Assembly (NCBI RefSeq): GCF_040548735.1
Contig: NZ_JBEPSD010000003.1
Span: 310,001 to 374,000 of the forward strand
DNA from: Rhodanobacter soli
GTDB taxonomy: Bacteria; Pseudomonadota; Gammaproteobacteria; Xanthomonadales; Rhodanobacteraceae
Direction of reading: 5' to 3'
DNA: 64,000 bases
Each line of letters starts with the position of its first letter. Position 1 is the first letter of the stretch. The translations under genes and the position numbers were made by a program. The notes under the pieces are model-generated. The model saw only the letters and a program-made list of their open reading frames with translations, had not been told where the DNA came from and searched no databases. Of this stretch, positions 1-10,266 are shown piece by piece.

Positions 1-2495
1 ATGTAGCGCGTGCCGTAGCCCAGCGCCATGCCGACGATGCACAAACCCAGCGCAATCGCCATCAGCAGCTCCTCGCGCACCGGTGCGAACGCGGCGAAGT
101 TGCTGCCACCCAGGCGCCGGCTCTTGGCGGTGACCACGAACGAGGTCTTCTCTCGAGTGAGTCCGTGCAGGATGCCGCGCGCGATCGCGTGCGACAGGCC
201 CATGCTGGCCAGCGAGGCCATCAAGGTGTCGTACCAGCCGCACGGCACGCGGGCGCGGTACAGCACGATGCCGAAGATCGCCTTGGCGAAGAAGAAGCCG
301 ATCACCGGGATCAGGAACAGCTGCATCGGCAGGCTGAAATACTGCGGGTAGGCGACCATGCCGGCGGTCCAGAACAGCGCCATCAGGGTGAAGATCAGGT
401 GCAGCGCGTCGGCGAACCAGCTGAACCAGCCGGTGAGGAAGTGGAAGCGCTGGCCGGCGCTGAGCGGGCCGCGCTCGGTCATCCAGCTCCAGCGCCCCTT
501 GAGGATCTGCATCGCGCCGAACGCCCAGCGGTAGCGCTGGCTCTTGTACGCCTTGAAGTCGGCCGGGGTCAGGCCCTTGCCCATCAGTTCGTCGACGTAG
601 ACCAGTTCGTAGCCGGCGTGCATCAGGCGCAGGCCCAGCTCGGCGTCCTCGCAGATCGTCCATTCGGACCAGCCGCCGGTGCCTTCCAGCGCACTGCGCC
701 GGACCATCGTCATGGTGCCGTGCTGGATGATCGCGTTGCGCTCGTTGCGATGGTGCATGCCGATGCGGAAAAAGCCGTCGTATTCCCACGCGGTCATCCG
801 GCGGAACGCGTTGTGCTCGAACTCGCGGTGCGCCTGCGGGCACTGCACCACGGCCACCTTCGGGTCGTGGAAGTAGCCGGTCAGCGTGGCCAGCCAGTCG
901 GCACGCACTTCGTAGTCGGCATCGATCACCGCCACCACGTCGGCCTGCGGGTCGGTTTCCTTCAGGCCGAAGTTCAGCGCGCCGGCCTTGAAGCCCGGCC
1001 ACGGTGCCAGGTGGAAGAAGCGGAAGCGCTTGCCCAGTTTCTCGCAGTATTCCTGCACCGGCTGCCACACCGCCGGGTCCTTGGTGTTGTTGTCGATCAC
1101 CAGCACTTCGAAGTTCGCGTAGTCCAGCGCGGCCAGCGAATCGAGCGTGACGATCACCATCTCCGGCGGCTCGTTGTAGCAGGCCAGGTGGATGGACACG
1201 AACGGCTGCTTCTCGGGCGGATCGGGTTTCAGCATGCCGGCATGGCGGATCCACTCGCGCCGCCACAGCACCTCGGTGAACTCGAAGCCGTTGATCAGCA
1301 GGATCGCCAGGATCGCGATCTGCGCCGGGAACAGCAGCGTGAGCATGGTCCAGTCGACCCAGCTCAGGTAGAAGTTGAACGGCAGCGTGGCCGACCAGGT
1401 GATCAGCCCGCAGGCAAGCTGGATCAGCATGCAGAAGAACAGCCGGCCCATCAGCTTGAAGCGGCTGAAGCGACGGGCGAAGAAGATCATCGGGAACAAG
1501 GCCAGCAGGCTCGCCGCCAGCGCCTTCCAGGGCCATGCGGTGTCTTCGGTGACCGGGCCGGTCAGCGGGAATTTCAGCTGGCGGTCGGCGTTGAACATGC
1601 CCCAGTACGCGCCGGTGCGGCCCTCGCCCAGAGCTTCCTTCCATGGCTGGTCGAACGCTTCGAGCAGGAAATAATCGATGTGCTGAGCCTTGGCCGCGTT
1701 CATCCAGTCGCGAATGAAGATCGCCTCGTTGGAGACCGAGGGATCCGCGTACTCGTGGCGGTCGCCGTTCGATGGCCAGCCGATCTCGCCGACCACGACG
1801 GGCTTGTCCGGATAGCGCTGGCGGATCTGCTGGTAGGCGCCCAGCGCGGCGGGAACGGCGTCCTTGCGCGCGATGCCGTTCCAGAACGGGAACAGGTGGA
1901 TGGTGATGAAATCCACGTGCTGGGCCAGTTCGGGATACTTCAGCCAGATGTAGTCCGGCTCGGCGATCGATACCGGCTGGTGCACGGCGGCGCGCACCCG
2001 ATCCAGGTAAAGCATCATCTGTTCGGGGGTGAGGTCGTTGCGGAACAGCACCTCGTTGCCCACGATGACGCGGGTGATGGTGTCGGGGTAGGCGCGCGCC
2101 TTGGCGATCAGCAGCTCGATCTCGCGCTCGTTGTTGTCCAGGCGCTTGTCGATCTCGGCGCCGGCCATCACCTTCAGGCCTTCCTTCTGCGCCAGCCCGT
2201 ACAACTGCGGGTTCTGCTGCATCGTATAGGTGCGCACCCGGTCGCTGTACCGGTGCAGCAGCTTCAGGTCGGCGGCGATGTCGTCGCTACTGGGATAATC
2301 CTGCTTGAACGGGCTCTGGTAGCGCTGGAATACCGACAGCGAGAAACCGCCGATCTTGCCGTGCCAGTCGTCCGGGCCATGCGGCAGGTTGCCGTACCAC
2401 CACAGCCCGATGTTCATCGCGGCTACGATCAGGGCGAGCATGATCGCCGTGAGCAGCGGGTACCGGCTGTTGTGGTTTGCTGCGGTGGCGCTCAA
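1..2495 (-). CDS. GH17-GT2 fusion beta-glucan synthase, NdvB-like (C-terminal end cut by window)
   Basis: The reading frame runs off the left edge, so at least 831 residues are present and the C-terminus is missing. After one N-terminal membrane segment comes a GH17 (beta-1,3-glucanase/transglycosylase) domain with the acid/base region GNEVLFRND and nucleophile region GEIGWPSNGD. Two membrane segments follow, then a family 2 glycosyltransferase with DADYEV, CEDAELGLRL and the QRYRW motif of processive synthases, then more membrane segments. This GH17 plus GT2 order matches Pseudomonas NdvB-type enzymes that make periplasmic cyclic beta-1,3-glucans, so the same role is inferred. The start is uncertain: TTG at 2495 follows a T7 run without a good ribosome site, and ATG at 2441 is the main alternative. 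Confidence 0.85.
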   Translation of the reverse strand, partial: MSATAANHNSRYPLLTAIMLALIVAAMNIGLWWYGNLPHGPDDWHGKIGGFSLSVFQRYQSPFKQDYPSSDDIAADLKLLHRYSDRVRTYTMQQNPQLYGLAQKEGLKVMAGAEIDKRLDNNEREIELLIAKARAYPDTITRVIVGNEVLFRNDLTPEQMMLYLDRVRAAVHQPVSIAEPDYIWLKYPELAQHVDFITIHLFPFWNGIARKDAVPAALGAYQQIRQRYPDKPVVVGEIGWPSNGDRHEYADPSVSNEAIFIRDWMNAAKAQHIDYFLLEAFDQPWKEALGEGRTGAYWGMFNADRQLKFPLTGPVTEDTAWPWKALAASLLALFPMIFFARRFSRFKLMGRLFFCMLIQLACGLITWSATLPFNFYLSWVDWTMLTLLFPAQIAILAILLINGFEFTEVLWRREWIRHAGMLKPDPPEKQPFVSIHLACYNEPPEMVIVTLDSLAALDYANFEVLVIDNNTKDPAVWQPVQEYCEKLGKRFRFFHLAPWPGFKAGALNFGLKETDPQADVVAVIDADYEVRADWLATLTGYFHDPKVAVVQCPQAHREFEHNAFRRMTAWEYDGFFRIGMHHRNERNAIIQHGTMTMVRRSALEGTGGWSEWTICEDAELGLRLMHAGYELVYVDELMGKGLTPADFKAYKSQRYRWAFGAMQILKGRWSWMTERGPLSAGQRFHFLTGWFSWFADALHLIFTLMALFWTAGMVAYPQYFSLPMQLFLIPVIGFFFAKAIFGIVLYRARVPCGWYDTLMASLASMGLSHAIARGILHGLTREKTSFVVTAKSRRLGGSNFAAFAPVREELLMAIALGLCIVGMALGYGTRY

Positions 2496-2800
2496 AAAAA
2501 TCCCCGGAGGAAGCCTGCGCAACAGGCGGTAAAGCCCGAGGAGCTTAACCAATCCATGGCATCAGGCTCAATAAAGATCGTCGGGTGCGGTCAGCGCAAG
2601 GTCAGCCGGGGCGGGAGTTTTCGGGCGGCAGGGCCCGCGGGCTACGGCAGCGGGAGCGGCGAGCCGTAGTCCGATGCTGACAAGGCTCCGCCCGGCCCGG
2701 CATCCGACTGTTGCAAAGCCGTGAAGGTCCGCTGTTCGACGAACTGTCGGTCGCTGGGACGCATCCGCCGGGCAGTCGGCAGGCCTTTTAGGCTAGAGTC
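2496..2800. other. Divergent intergenic region, 305 bp
   Basis: This gap separates the minus-strand glucan synthase from the plus-strand phosphoglycerol transferase and must hold both promoters. I see no RNA gene, no convincing palindromic operator and no obvious strong -35/-10 pair. The sequence is GC-rich with several G/C runs. The start codons of both neighbours are uncertain, so the true gap may be shorter or longer. Confidence 0.5.
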
Positions 2801-4855
2801 GTGCTGGTTGCCCGCGCCGAATCGACGGCGTCAGCGGTAGCCGCTCGGTCTCGGGGGCAGAGCGTTTCCTGTTTGGGGTCACTTTTGCGACAGCTTACCT
2901 GGCGGTTCCTGCTACTCACTTTCGTTTTTCTCACATTGAGCCGGTTTGGTCTTTGCCTGTGGCTATGGCCGCGGGTGCAGCCGACGGACGGTCTGTGGCC
3001 GGTTCTTTTCGGCGGCTGGCGCATCGACCTGTGCCTGCTGGCTATGGTCTGCGCATGGCCGGCCCTGTTGTCGCCGTGGCTGGGTCACCGGCGCTGGCCC
3101 ACACGCATCACGGCCTGGTGGTATCGGTTGTGGTGGCTGCTGTTCGTGCTGCTGGAGGTGTCCACGCCGCAGTTCATCCTTGAATACGACACCCGCCCGA
3201 ATCGCCTGTACGTCGAGTACCTCGACAGTCCGCACGAGGTGTCGGCGATGCTGTGGCATGGCTACAAGGGCGTGCTGCTGGTCGCGCTGGTCGCGCTGGT
3301 GCTGCTGGGCTGGCTCGGTTTCCGGTGGCTGCGCACGCACATGGTCGATGCGCGGATGAAGTTCTGGCTGCGGCCGCTGGTGACGGCGGCGGCGTTCGTG
3401 GTGTTGTTTCTGGCTGCGCGCGGCACGCTCGATCATCGGCCGCTGAACGCTTCGGTAGTGGCATTCAGCGACGACAGCATGGTGAACTCGCTGCCGCTGA
3501 ACTCGCTCTACAACGTGATCAACGCGATCCGCGGCATGAGCAACGAGCGTTCGGCAGCGACGGTCTACGGCCCGATGCCGGAGCCGGAGATGCAACGCCT
3601 CGTGCGCCAGGCGGCCGGACTGGATGGGCCGATGCAGGACCCGCGATACCCCAGCATGCATCAGCAGCAGGCCGCGGCGAAACCGGCGAAGCCGCTGAAC
3701 CTGGTGATCATCCTGGAGGAGAGCCTGGGCGCGCAGTACATCGGCACGCTGGGCGGGGAAAAGCTTTCGCCGCAGTTCGATGCGCTGGCGAACGAGGGCT
3801 GGCTGCTGGCGCGGACCTATGCCACCGGCACGCGCTCGGTGCGCGGGCTGGAGGCGGTCAATACCGGCTTTCTGCCGACCCCGGCCGAGGCGGTGCTGAA
3901 ATTGCCGCGCAGCCAGCACGGCTTCTTCACCCTGGCCGGCCTGCTGGGCGAATTCGGCTACCGCTCGCGCTTCATCTACGGCGGCGAGGCGCACTTCGAC
4001 AACATGAAGTCGTTCTTCCTGGGCAATGGCTTCGACGAGGTGGTCGATCAGCCGAAGTTCGAGGTGAAGCCGACCTTCGTCGGTTCGTGGGGTGCTTCCG
4101 ACGAGGACATGTTCAACGAGTTGCACCACCGGCTGATGAAGGATGGCGACACGCGCCAGTTCACGCTGGCCTTCAGCGTCTCCAACCACACGCCGTGGGA
4201 ATATCCCGCCGGGCGCATCCGGGCCAGCGCACCGGCGGCCAGCGTGCAGAACACCGTGCGTTACGCCGACTGGGCGATCGGCCAGTTCTTCGCCCGCGCG
4301 AAGCAGTCGCCTTACTGGGAACACACGGTGTTCCTGGTCGTGGCCGACCACGATTCGCGCGTGTTCGGCGCCAGCCTGGTGCCGGTGCGGCACTTCCACA
4401 TTCCGGCGCTGATCCTCGGTGCCGGCGTGCCGGTGCAGCGGGACGAACACATCGTCAGCCAGATCGATCTGGCACCGACGCTGCTGTCGCTGATCGGCAT
4501 CAGCAGCGTGCACCCGATGCTGGGCGCCGACCTCACCGTGCACTATCCCGACCGCGCCATCATGCAGTACGGCGACAACTACGGTTATCTCAAGCACGAC
4601 CAGTTGCTGGTGCTGCAGCCGGGACAGCCTGCCGAGCAGTTCCAGTATCAGGTGGACGGCGAAACGCTCACGCCGGTGCCGGTGGATCCCGCCCTGGACA
4701 GGCTGGCGCTGGCTCATGCGCTGTGGCCGAGCTGGGCGTACTTCAACCAGCGCTACGTGCTGCCGCCCAGGACCATGCAGCCTGCGCCAGCGCCGGCCGC
4801 GAGCGTGCCCGGGTTGGCGGAACCGGTGCCATGTTGCGTGACACGACAGCTGTAA
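2801..4855 (+). CDS. LTA synthase family phosphoglycerol transferase (sulfatase fold)
   Basis: The protein has about 684 residues: several N-terminal membrane segments (roughly residues 30-215), then an extracytoplasmic alkaline-phosphatase/sulfatase-fold domain. Metal and nucleophile motifs are visible: NLVIILEES near residue 301, TGTRSVRG near 342 (the catalytic Thr region of LtaS-type enzymes) and VADHDSR near 515. The family moves phosphoglycerol from phosphatidylglycerol to a glycan. In Gram-negatives the usual acceptor is periplasmic glucan rather than lipoteichoic acid. It diverges from a glucan synthase, which fits decoration of that glucan (inference). The listed start is GTG; an internal TTG near 2876 would remove a basic, unconserved-looking leader. 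A perfect hairpin terminator follows. Confidence 0.8.
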   Translation: MLVARAESTASAVAARSRGQSVSCLGSLLRQLTWRFLLLTFVFLTLSRFGLCLWLWPRVQPTDGLWPVLFGGWRIDLCLLAMVCAWPALLSPWLGHRRWPTRITAWWYRLWWLLFVLLEVSTPQFILEYDTRPNRLYVEYLDSPHEVSAMLWHGYKGVLLVALVALVLLGWLGFRWLRTHMVDARMKFWLRPLVTAAAFVVLFLAARGTLDHRPLNASVVAFSDDSMVNSLPLNSLYNVINAIRGMSNERSAATVYGPMPEPEMQRLVRQAAGLDGPMQDPRYPSMHQQQAAAKPAKPLNLVIILEESLGAQYIGTLGGEKLSPQFDALANEGWLLARTYATGTRSVRGLEAVNTGFLPTPAEAVLKLPRSQHGFFTLAGLLGEFGYRSRFIYGGEAHFDNMKSFFLGNGFDEVVDQPKFEVKPTFVGSWGASDEDMFNELHHRLMKDGDTRQFTLAFSVSNHTPWEYPAGRIRASAPAASVQNTVRYADWAIGQFFARAKQSPYWEHTVFLVVADHDSRVFGASLVPVRHFHIPALILGAGVPVQRDEHIVSQIDLAPTLLSLIGISSVHPMLGADLTVHYPDRAIMQYGDNYGYLKHDQLLVLQPGQPAEQFQYQVDGETLTPVPVDPALDRLALAHALWPSWAYFNQRYVLPPRTMQPAPAPAASVPGLAEPVPCCVTRQL

Positions 4856-4890
4856 ACGAAGAAACCCGGCGTGATGCCGGGTTTCTTCGT
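4856..4890. terminator. Bidirectional rho-independent terminator
   Basis: Perfect inverted repeat: 15-bp arms (ACGAAGAAACCCGGC and its complement) around a 5-nt loop GTGAT. It lies between the convergent phosphoglycerol transferase and dps genes and has A-rich and T-rich flanks on the two sides, so it can serve both strands. Confidence 0.85.
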
Positions 4891-4907
4891 GGCGTTGCCG
4901 GCGGCGC

Positions 4908-5375
4908 TCAACGCAGCAGCGAGCGCAGCATCCACGCCGTCTTCTCGTGTTCCTTCAGGCGCCCGGTGACCATGTCGGCGGTACCGTCGTCGCCGGCCGC
5001 ATTGGCGGCCTTCAGCACGTCGCGGGCGGTGGCGGCGGCGACCTCGTGGCCTTCGACCAACTGGCCCACCATCTCCTTCCACTCCGGCACGCCGGGCTCT
5101 TCCTTGATCGAGCTGAGCTTGGCGAACTGGCTGTAGGAGCCGGGGGCGAACACGTCCAGGGTGCGGATGCGCTCGGCGACCTCGTCGGCGGCCAACCACA
5201 GTTCGTTGTACTGGGTCTCGAACATGGTGTGCAGGCTGTTGAACTGCGGGCCGGTGACGTTCCAGTGGAAGCTGTGGGTCTTCAGGTACAGCGAATAGGT
5301 GTCGGCCAGCAGCTTGGACAGGTGCTTGGCGACCTGCTCGCGATCTTTCTTGGCGATACCGATGGAAATGGCCAT
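4908..5375 (-). CDS. dps: Dps-family ferritin-like DNA-binding/iron storage protein
   Basis: 155 residues, the usual Dps size. The Dps ferroxidase signature is clear: [16 protein letters not shown], then [17 protein letters not shown], giving the His/Asp/Glu ligands shared between two subunits. The family forms 12-mers that oxidise Fe(II) with peroxide, store iron and often coat DNA in stress. The ATG at 5375 follows GGAAGGAGC at good spacing. A longer frame continues upstream into the antisense of hrpA and is not coding. The gene ends into the perfect bidirectional terminator. No OxyR or Fur box was recognised by eye. Confidence 0.93.
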   Translation of the reverse strand: MAISIGIAKKDREQVAKHLSKLLADTYSLYLKTHSFHWNVTGPQFNSLHTMFETQYNELWLAADEVAERIRTLDVFAPGSYSQFAKLSSIKEEPGVPEWKEMVGQLVEGHEVAAATARDVLKAANAAGDDGTADMVTGRLKEHEKTAWMLRSLLR

Positions 5376-5519
5376 GTGCTGCTCCTTCCTGTGATGGGTT
5401 GACGGCATGGGCAAACAGTAGCGGGTCGGTCGGTGGCGGTGAAATGAATCCTTCCGATGCAGCCGATAGCCGGGGACTATCAGGTCAGCGGGTCGCCAGC
5501 GGCTATCATGTGCGGTCCG

Positions 5520-8500
5520 ATGAATGATGCCCACCCGCCCGCTACCGATCCCGCCGCCGATCCCGGCCTGCGCAAGCTGCGCCTGCAACTGGATGCGGTG
5601 TCCAGCCGCGACTTCGGTCGCCTGCTGGGTCGCTGGCGTGCGTTGTCGCGCCGGCCGGACGAGAACAAGTTGGGGGCGCTGGTGACGGATATCGAGCGCT
5701 CCGCGGCCAAACGCCGCGCCCGGGTGGCCGCCAAGCCGCCGATCCGGCTGGACGAATCGCTGCCGATCAGCGCGCGCGGCGAGGACATCGTCAAGCTGAT
5801 CCGCGAGCACCAGGTGGTGGTGATCGCCGGCGAGACCGGTTCGGGCAAGACCACCCAACTGCCCAAGCTGTGCCTGGCCGCCGGCCGCGGCGAGGCCGGC
5901 ATGATCGGCTGCACCCAACCGCGCCGGCTGGCCGCGCGCTCGGTGGCGCGCCGCGTGGCGGAGGAACTGGGCACGCCGCTGGGCGAGGTCGTGGGCTTCC
6001 AGGTGCGCTTCAACGACCAGGTGTCCGAGCGCAGCCTGATCAAGTTCATGACCGACGGCATCCTGCTCGCCGAGACCCAGGGCGACCCGTGGCTCTCTGC
6101 ATACGACACCATCATCATCGACGAGGCGCACGAGCGCAGCCTCAACATCGACTTCCTGCTCGGCTACCTCAAGCGGCTGGCGGTGAAGCGGCCGGAGCTG
6201 AAGATCATCGTCACCTCGGCGACGATCGATACGGCGCGCTTCGCCGAACACTTCGATGGCGCGCCGGTGGTCGAGGTGGAGGGGCGCGCGTACCCGGTCG
6301 AGTTGCGCTGGCGCTCGCTGGACGAGATCGCCGCGCGACAGGGTCGCGGCAAGGACATGCAGCAAGGCAGCGCCGAACACATCGCCGCGGCGCTCGACGA
6401 AATCACCCACGACGATCCGCGCGGCGACGTGCTGATCTTCCTGCCCGGCGAGCGCGAGATCCGCGACGCGCACCAGTTGCTGTCGCGCCGGCAATACCGC
6501 GAGACCGAAATCATGCCGCTGTACGCGCGGCTTTCCGCCGGCGACCAGGATCGCGTGTTCAAACCCGGCGTGAAACGCCGCGTGGTGCTGGCCACCAACG
6601 TGGCCGAGACTTCGCTGACCGTGCCGCGGATCCGCTACGTGATCGACACCGGCACCGCGCGGGTCAAGCGTTACAGCCAACGCAGCCAGCTCGAGCGGTT
6701 ACACGTGGAGCCGGTGTCGCAGGCCGCCGCCGACCAGCGCAAGGGCCGCTGCGGCCGCGTGGGGCCGGGCGTCTGCTATCGCCTTTACGACGAGGCCGAT
6801 TTTTCCGGCCGCGCCGCGTTTACCGACCCGGAACTGCTGCGCTCGTCGCTGGCGAACGTGATCCTGCGCATGCTGGCGCTGCAGCTCGGCGAGGTGGACG
6901 AGTTTCCGTTCCTGGAGGCGCCCGACCCGCGCGTGGTCGCCGACGGCTTCCGCCGGCTCACCGAAATTTCCGCGATCGACGACGCGCGCAAGCTCACCGC
7001 GGTCGGCCGCACCCTGGCGCGGCTGCCGATCGACGTGCAGCTGGCACGCATGCTGGTGGAAGGCGAGAAGCTGCATGCCTTGCGCGAGCTGCTCACCATC
7101 GTGTCCTTCCTCAGCATCCAGGATCCGCGCGAGCGTCCGGGCGACGCACGCCAGCAGGCCGACGCCGCGCACGCCGTGTTCGCCGACCCGAAGTCCGACT
7201 TCGTCGGCGTGCTGAACCTGTGGCGCGCCTATCACGACGCCCACGAGGAGCTGACCCAGTCGAAGCTGCGCGACTGGTGCTCGCGGCATTTCCTCAGCTT
7301 CATGCGCATGCGCGAATGGCGCGAACTGCATCGGCAGTTGTTGCTGGTGGTGCAGGAGCTGGGGTGGAAGCTGGATGCTTCGTCCGCCACCGGGAGCGAA
7401 GTGCAGCCTGCAGGCTCTGCTCCTCCCCCTGCGCGCAGGGGGAGGTTGGGAGGGGGTGAAGCTCTTCGCGCTGTTGCAAAAAGTCAAAAGCGAACCCCAC
7501 CCCAGCCCTCCGCTGCGACCGAAGGAAGTCCCTTTGGGGCGAGCAGGGGAGGAAGCGAGAGCGATGCCGATCGGCTGTACGAATCCGTCCATCGCAGCCT
7601 GCTCGCCGGCCTGCCCACCCAGGTCGGCCGCAAGGACGAGAAGGGCGTTTACCAGAGCACGCGCGAACGCAAGTTCCAGGTATTTCCCGGTTCGGCGCTG
7701 GCGAAGGTGCCGCCGAACTGGATCTTCTCCGCGCAGATCCTCGACGTCGGCGGGCGCGTGTGGGGCATGGCGAATGCGCGCGTCGAGCCGCTGTGGATCG
7801 AGCAGCAGGCCGCGCACCTGCTGCGCACGAGTTGCCGCGACGCGCACTGGTCGAGAAAGCGCGGCTGCGTGGTGGCGTACGAGCAGGTCGGCCTGTTCGG
7901 CCTGGTGCTGGTGGAGAAGCGGCCGGTCACCTTCCAGCAGCAGGACCCCGCGCTGGCCCACGCGATCTTCCTCCGCGAAGCGCTGGTGCGCGGCGATATC
8001 GACAGCAAGACGGATTTCGTGCGCGCGAATCAGCGCGTGCTGGAGGAAGCGCTCGGCATCGAGGCTAAACAGCGTCGCGAGGGTCTGATCCGTCACGAGG
8101 ACGATCTGGTCGCCTTCTTCGAGAGCAAGCTACCCGAAGAGATCGCCAGCAGCCGCGCGCTGGATGCGTGGTACCGCAAGGCGCGCCCCGCCGACCAGGC
8201 CGCGCTGCGCTGGTCGCTGGATGACGTGATGGTCGGTGGCGCGGGGCTGGATGCGAAGGCGTTTCCCGCAGCGCTGGACATGGATGTCCGAGTGCCGCGA
8301 GCGCAGGACGCGCAAGAGCGGCCGCTGGAGATACCGCCACAACACTACAAGCTCGAATACCGCTTCGTCCCTGGCGACGAAGCCGATGGCGTCACCCTGC
8401 ACCTGCCGCTGGCAATGTTGAACGCGCTGCCGCCGGCCCGCTGCGAATGGCTGGTGCCCGGCCTGCTCGCCGACAAGGTGGCCGAACTGATCCGCGGCCT

Positions 8501-9650
8501 GCCGAAAGCGCTGCGCCGCAACTTCGTGCCCGCGCCGGATTTCGCGCGCGCCTTCGTCGAAGCCGAGGTAGCGCGCGACGAGCCGTTGGCGAAGGTGCTG
8601 GCCACGTTCCTGAAGCGCACCACCGGCGTCGACATAGCCGCGGGCGAATTCGCCGCCGTCGAACTGCCGCCGCACTTCCTGATGCGCTACCGCCTGCACG
8701 ACGAGCGCGGCAAGACGCTGGCCAGCGGTCGCGACCTGGCCGCATTGCGCGGGCAGTGGGAAGGCCAGGCGCGCGAGGCGTTCTCGCGCAAGACCGATAT
8801 CGAGCTGACCCGCGAAGACGTGACCAGCTGGGATTTCGAGGAGGTTCCCGCGCAGGTGCGATCCGACGGCGGCCTCGCCGCGTTCCCGGCGCTGGTCGAC
8901 CTGGGCGAGGCGGTGGCGCTGCGCGTGTTCGAGCGCAGCGACGAGGCGCGCGCGGCACACCGGCAAGGCGTGGTGCGGCTGCTGCGCAACGCGCTGGCCA
9001 GTGACGCCAAGCAGGCGCGTCGGCGTCTGCCGATCGGCAATGCGCTGGCCTTGAAGTACGCGCCGCTTGGCGGCGTGGACGGACTGCGCGAGGACCTGCT
9101 CGAAGGCGGCTTCGGCGACCTGCTCGAACAGCACGAGCTGGACGTGCGCACCGCCGCTGCGTTCGAGAAGCTGCGCACACAGTTTTCGCGCGAGCTATTC
9201 GGCGCCGGTGTCGAACGGCTGAAACTGGCCGAACCCGTGATCGAGGCGCAGGCCGAGCTGAAACCGTGGCTGCAGCCGCCGCTGTTGGGCTTCGCCCGTG
9301 CCAGTTACGACGACCTGCGCGAACAGCTCGACGCGCTGCTCACGCCCGGCTTCCTGCGCGAATTGCCGCCGGCGCGGCTGGCGCACTACCCGCGTTACCT
9401 CAAGGCGATGCGCCTGCGCGCCGAACGCCTGCGCCAGGATCCGGCGAAAGACCAGCAGCGCATGCTGCAGGTGATGCCGTACTGGCGCGCGTACCTGCAG
9501 CACCGCGCTGCCGGTGCCGATGCGACAGGCCTGGCCGAGCTGCGCTGGTTGATCGAGGAGTGGCGTGTATCGCTGTTCGCGCAGGAACTGAAGACCGCCG
9601 AACCGGTCTCGGCAAAGCGGTTGGCGAAGGCATTGGCGGCGCTGGGCTGA
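5520..9650 (+). CDS. hrpA: ATP-dependent RNA helicase HrpA (with in-frame repeat insertion)
   Basis: DEAH-box helicase of about 1376 residues; E. coli HrpA has about 1300. Visible motifs are Walker [10 protein letters not shown] (near residue 104), DEAH (near 201), TSATI, and [14 protein letters not shown]-fold and DUF3418 regions follow, typical of HrpA. The protein remodels RNA and acts on stalled ribosomes. I chose ATG 5520; a longer start at 5457 would add 21 unconserved residues. About residues 620-683 are a low-complexity Pro/Gly/Arg/Ser stretch encoded by a palindromic repeat element (7379-7567) that interrupts an otherwise smooth family sequence without breaking frame. It is separated from dps by a divergent region of about 145 bp. 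Confidence 0.95.
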   Translation: MNDAHPPATDPAADPGLRKLRLQLDAVSSRDFGRLLGRWRALSRRPDENKLGALVTDIERSAAKRRARVAAKPPIRLDESLPISARGEDIVKLIREHQVVVIAGETGSGKTTQLPKLCLAAGRGEAGMIGCTQPRRLAARSVARRVAEELGTPLGEVVGFQVRFNDQVSERSLIKFMTDGILLAETQGDPWLSAYDTIIIDEAHERSLNIDFLLGYLKRLAVKRPELKIIVTSATIDTARFAEHFDGAPVVEVEGRAYPVELRWRSLDEIAARQGRGKDMQQGSAEHIAAALDEITHDDPRGDVLIFLPGEREIRDAHQLLSRRQYRETEIMPLYARLSAGDQDRVFKPGVKRRVVLATNVAETSLTVPRIRYVIDTGTARVKRYSQRSQLERLHVEPVSQAAADQRKGRCGRVGPGVCYRLYDEADFSGRAAFTDPELLRSSLANVILRMLALQLGEVDEFPFLEAPDPRVVADGFRRLTEISAIDDARKLTAVGRTLARLPIDVQLARMLVEGEKLHALRELLTIVSFLSIQDPRERPGDARQQADAAHAVFADPKSDFVGVLNLWRAYHDAHEELTQSKLRDWCSRHFLSFMRMREWRELHRQLLLVVQELGWKLDASSATGSEVQPAGSAPPPARRGRLGGGEALRAVAKSQKRTPPQPSAATEGSPFGASRGGSESDADRLYESVHRSLLAGLPTQVGRKDEKGVYQSTRERKFQVFPGSALAKVPPNWIFSAQILDVGGRVWGMANARVEPLWIEQQAAHLLRTSCRDAHWSRKRGCVVAYEQVGLFGLVLVEKRPVTFQQQDPALAHAIFLREALVRGDIDSKTDFVRANQRVLEEALGIEAKQRREGLIRHEDDLVAFFESKLPEEIASSRALDAWYRKARPADQAALRWSLDDVMVGGAGLDAKAFPAALDMDVRVPRAQDAQERPLEIPPQHYKLEYRFVPGDEADGVTLHLPLAMLNALPPARCEWLVPGLLADKVAELIRGLPKALRRNFVPAPDFARAFVEAEVARDEPLAKVLATFLKRTTGVDIAAGEFAAVELPPHFLMRYRLHDERGKTLASGRDLAALRGQWEGQAREAFSRKTDIELTREDVTSWDFEEVPAQVRSDGGLAAFPALVDLGEAVALRVFERSDEARAAHRQGVVRLLRNALASDAKQARRRLPIGNALALKYAPLGGVDGLREDLLEGGFGDLLEQHELDVRTAAAFEKLRTQFSRELFGAGVERLKLAEPVIEAQAELKPWLQPPLLGFARASYDDLREQLDALLTPGFLRELPPARLAHYPRYLKAMRLRAERLRQDPAKDQQRMLQVMPYWRAYLQHRAAGADATGLAELRWLIEEWRVSLFAQELKTAEPVSAKRLAKALAALG
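7379..7567. repeat. Palindromic repeat element inserted in frame inside hrpA
   Basis: This 189-bp segment holds a perfect 24-bp palindrome (7422-7445, CCTCCCCCTGCG and its complement). A GGTTGGGAGGGGG tract is answered by CCCCACCCCAGCCCTCC, and a second imperfect CCTCCGCTGC...GCAGGGGAGG pair follows. It is bounded by GATGC at 7374-7378 and again at 7563-7567, a possible 5-bp target duplication. Removing 189 bp (exactly 63 codons) restores the natural-looking join [16 protein letters not shown]. The composition resembles short non-autonomous intergenic repeats of Xanthomonadales (inference). Confidence 0.7.
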
Positions 9651-9659
9651 ATCTTCCGG

Positions 9660-10136
9660 TCAACGCACGCGTTTGACGTGGGCAGAATCGTTGCAGCCGT
9701 CCACGTACATCAGCCAGTTGCCGAGCATCGACGGCTTGACCTTGACCGCGGGGTTGTCCGAGCTCATGCAGGAGGGCGTGTCCGTGCCGACCTGCTCCCA
9801 CATCTGGCCGTTGTCCAGCATGAACTGGCTATGGCCATGCCAGCCGTCGAAGTGGCCGGCGATATGCGCGTTGATCTTGCTGCGCTTTTGCGTCTCCGAA
9901 TAGAACGCCGGCTTGCCGCTGGCGTCGACCATCTTGGTGACGGGCTTGTCGTGCTTGCGCAACCAGTCGTCGAGGTTCTGCAGTTCCTGCGTCGACAGCT
10001 TGTCCAGTCCGGCCGCCTTGAATTCGGCGCTGCTCATGCGTTGCTGCAGGTCGGCCTGCTGCGCCTGCACGGACAGGCAGCACAGCGGCAGCGCCAGCAG
10101 CAGCGACCGGATCAGGTGACGCGGGCGGGTCGACAT
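9660..10136 (-). CDS. Small secreted protein with AGLDKL motif, function unknown
   Basis: 158 residues with a classical signal peptide ending SVQA before QQ. The mature part has an N-terminal helical segment (SAEFKAAGLDKL...ELQNLDDWLRKH) and a C-terminal beta-rich segment (IAGHFDGW...LDNGQMWEQV) with two Cys. I do not recognise an enzyme motif. It is the closer-to-hrpA member of a tandem pair with the next gene, sharing the signal peptide, the GLDKL/WLxKH helix and the GxFxGW...NGQxW segment. Export to the periplasm or outside is expected; the role is unknown. Confidence 0.75.
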   Translation of the reverse strand: MSTRPRHLIRSLLLALPLCCLSVQAQQADLQQRMSSAEFKAAGLDKLSTQELQNLDDWLRKHDKPVTKMVDASGKPAFYSETQKRSKINAHIAGHFDGWHGHSQFMLDNGQMWEQVGTDTPSCMSSDNPAVKVKPSMLGNWLMYVDGCNDSAHVKRVR

Positions 10137-10266
10137 GGGTGCATCCTCCGGGCAGGGAACAGGCGGAACGATTCTGCGCGATAAACCGCTCCCCGGCCAG
10201 ACATCGCGGTGGCCGTGGCTGTTGGTTCAACCGCACAGCAGCCGGCGTCTCCGATGCATCCCGGGC

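Noticed and set aside
165-2669. 834-codon open frame on the plus strand
   Set aside because: It is the antisense of the GH17-GT2 glucan synthase; its protein is Arg/Gln/His-rich low-complexity without family motifs, the usual shadow in GC-rich DNA.
4908-6680. 590-codon minus-strand frame joining Dps to more upstream sequence
   Set aside because: Only the last 155 codons are Dps. The rest is antisense of hrpA, and ATG 5375 has a strong ribosome site.
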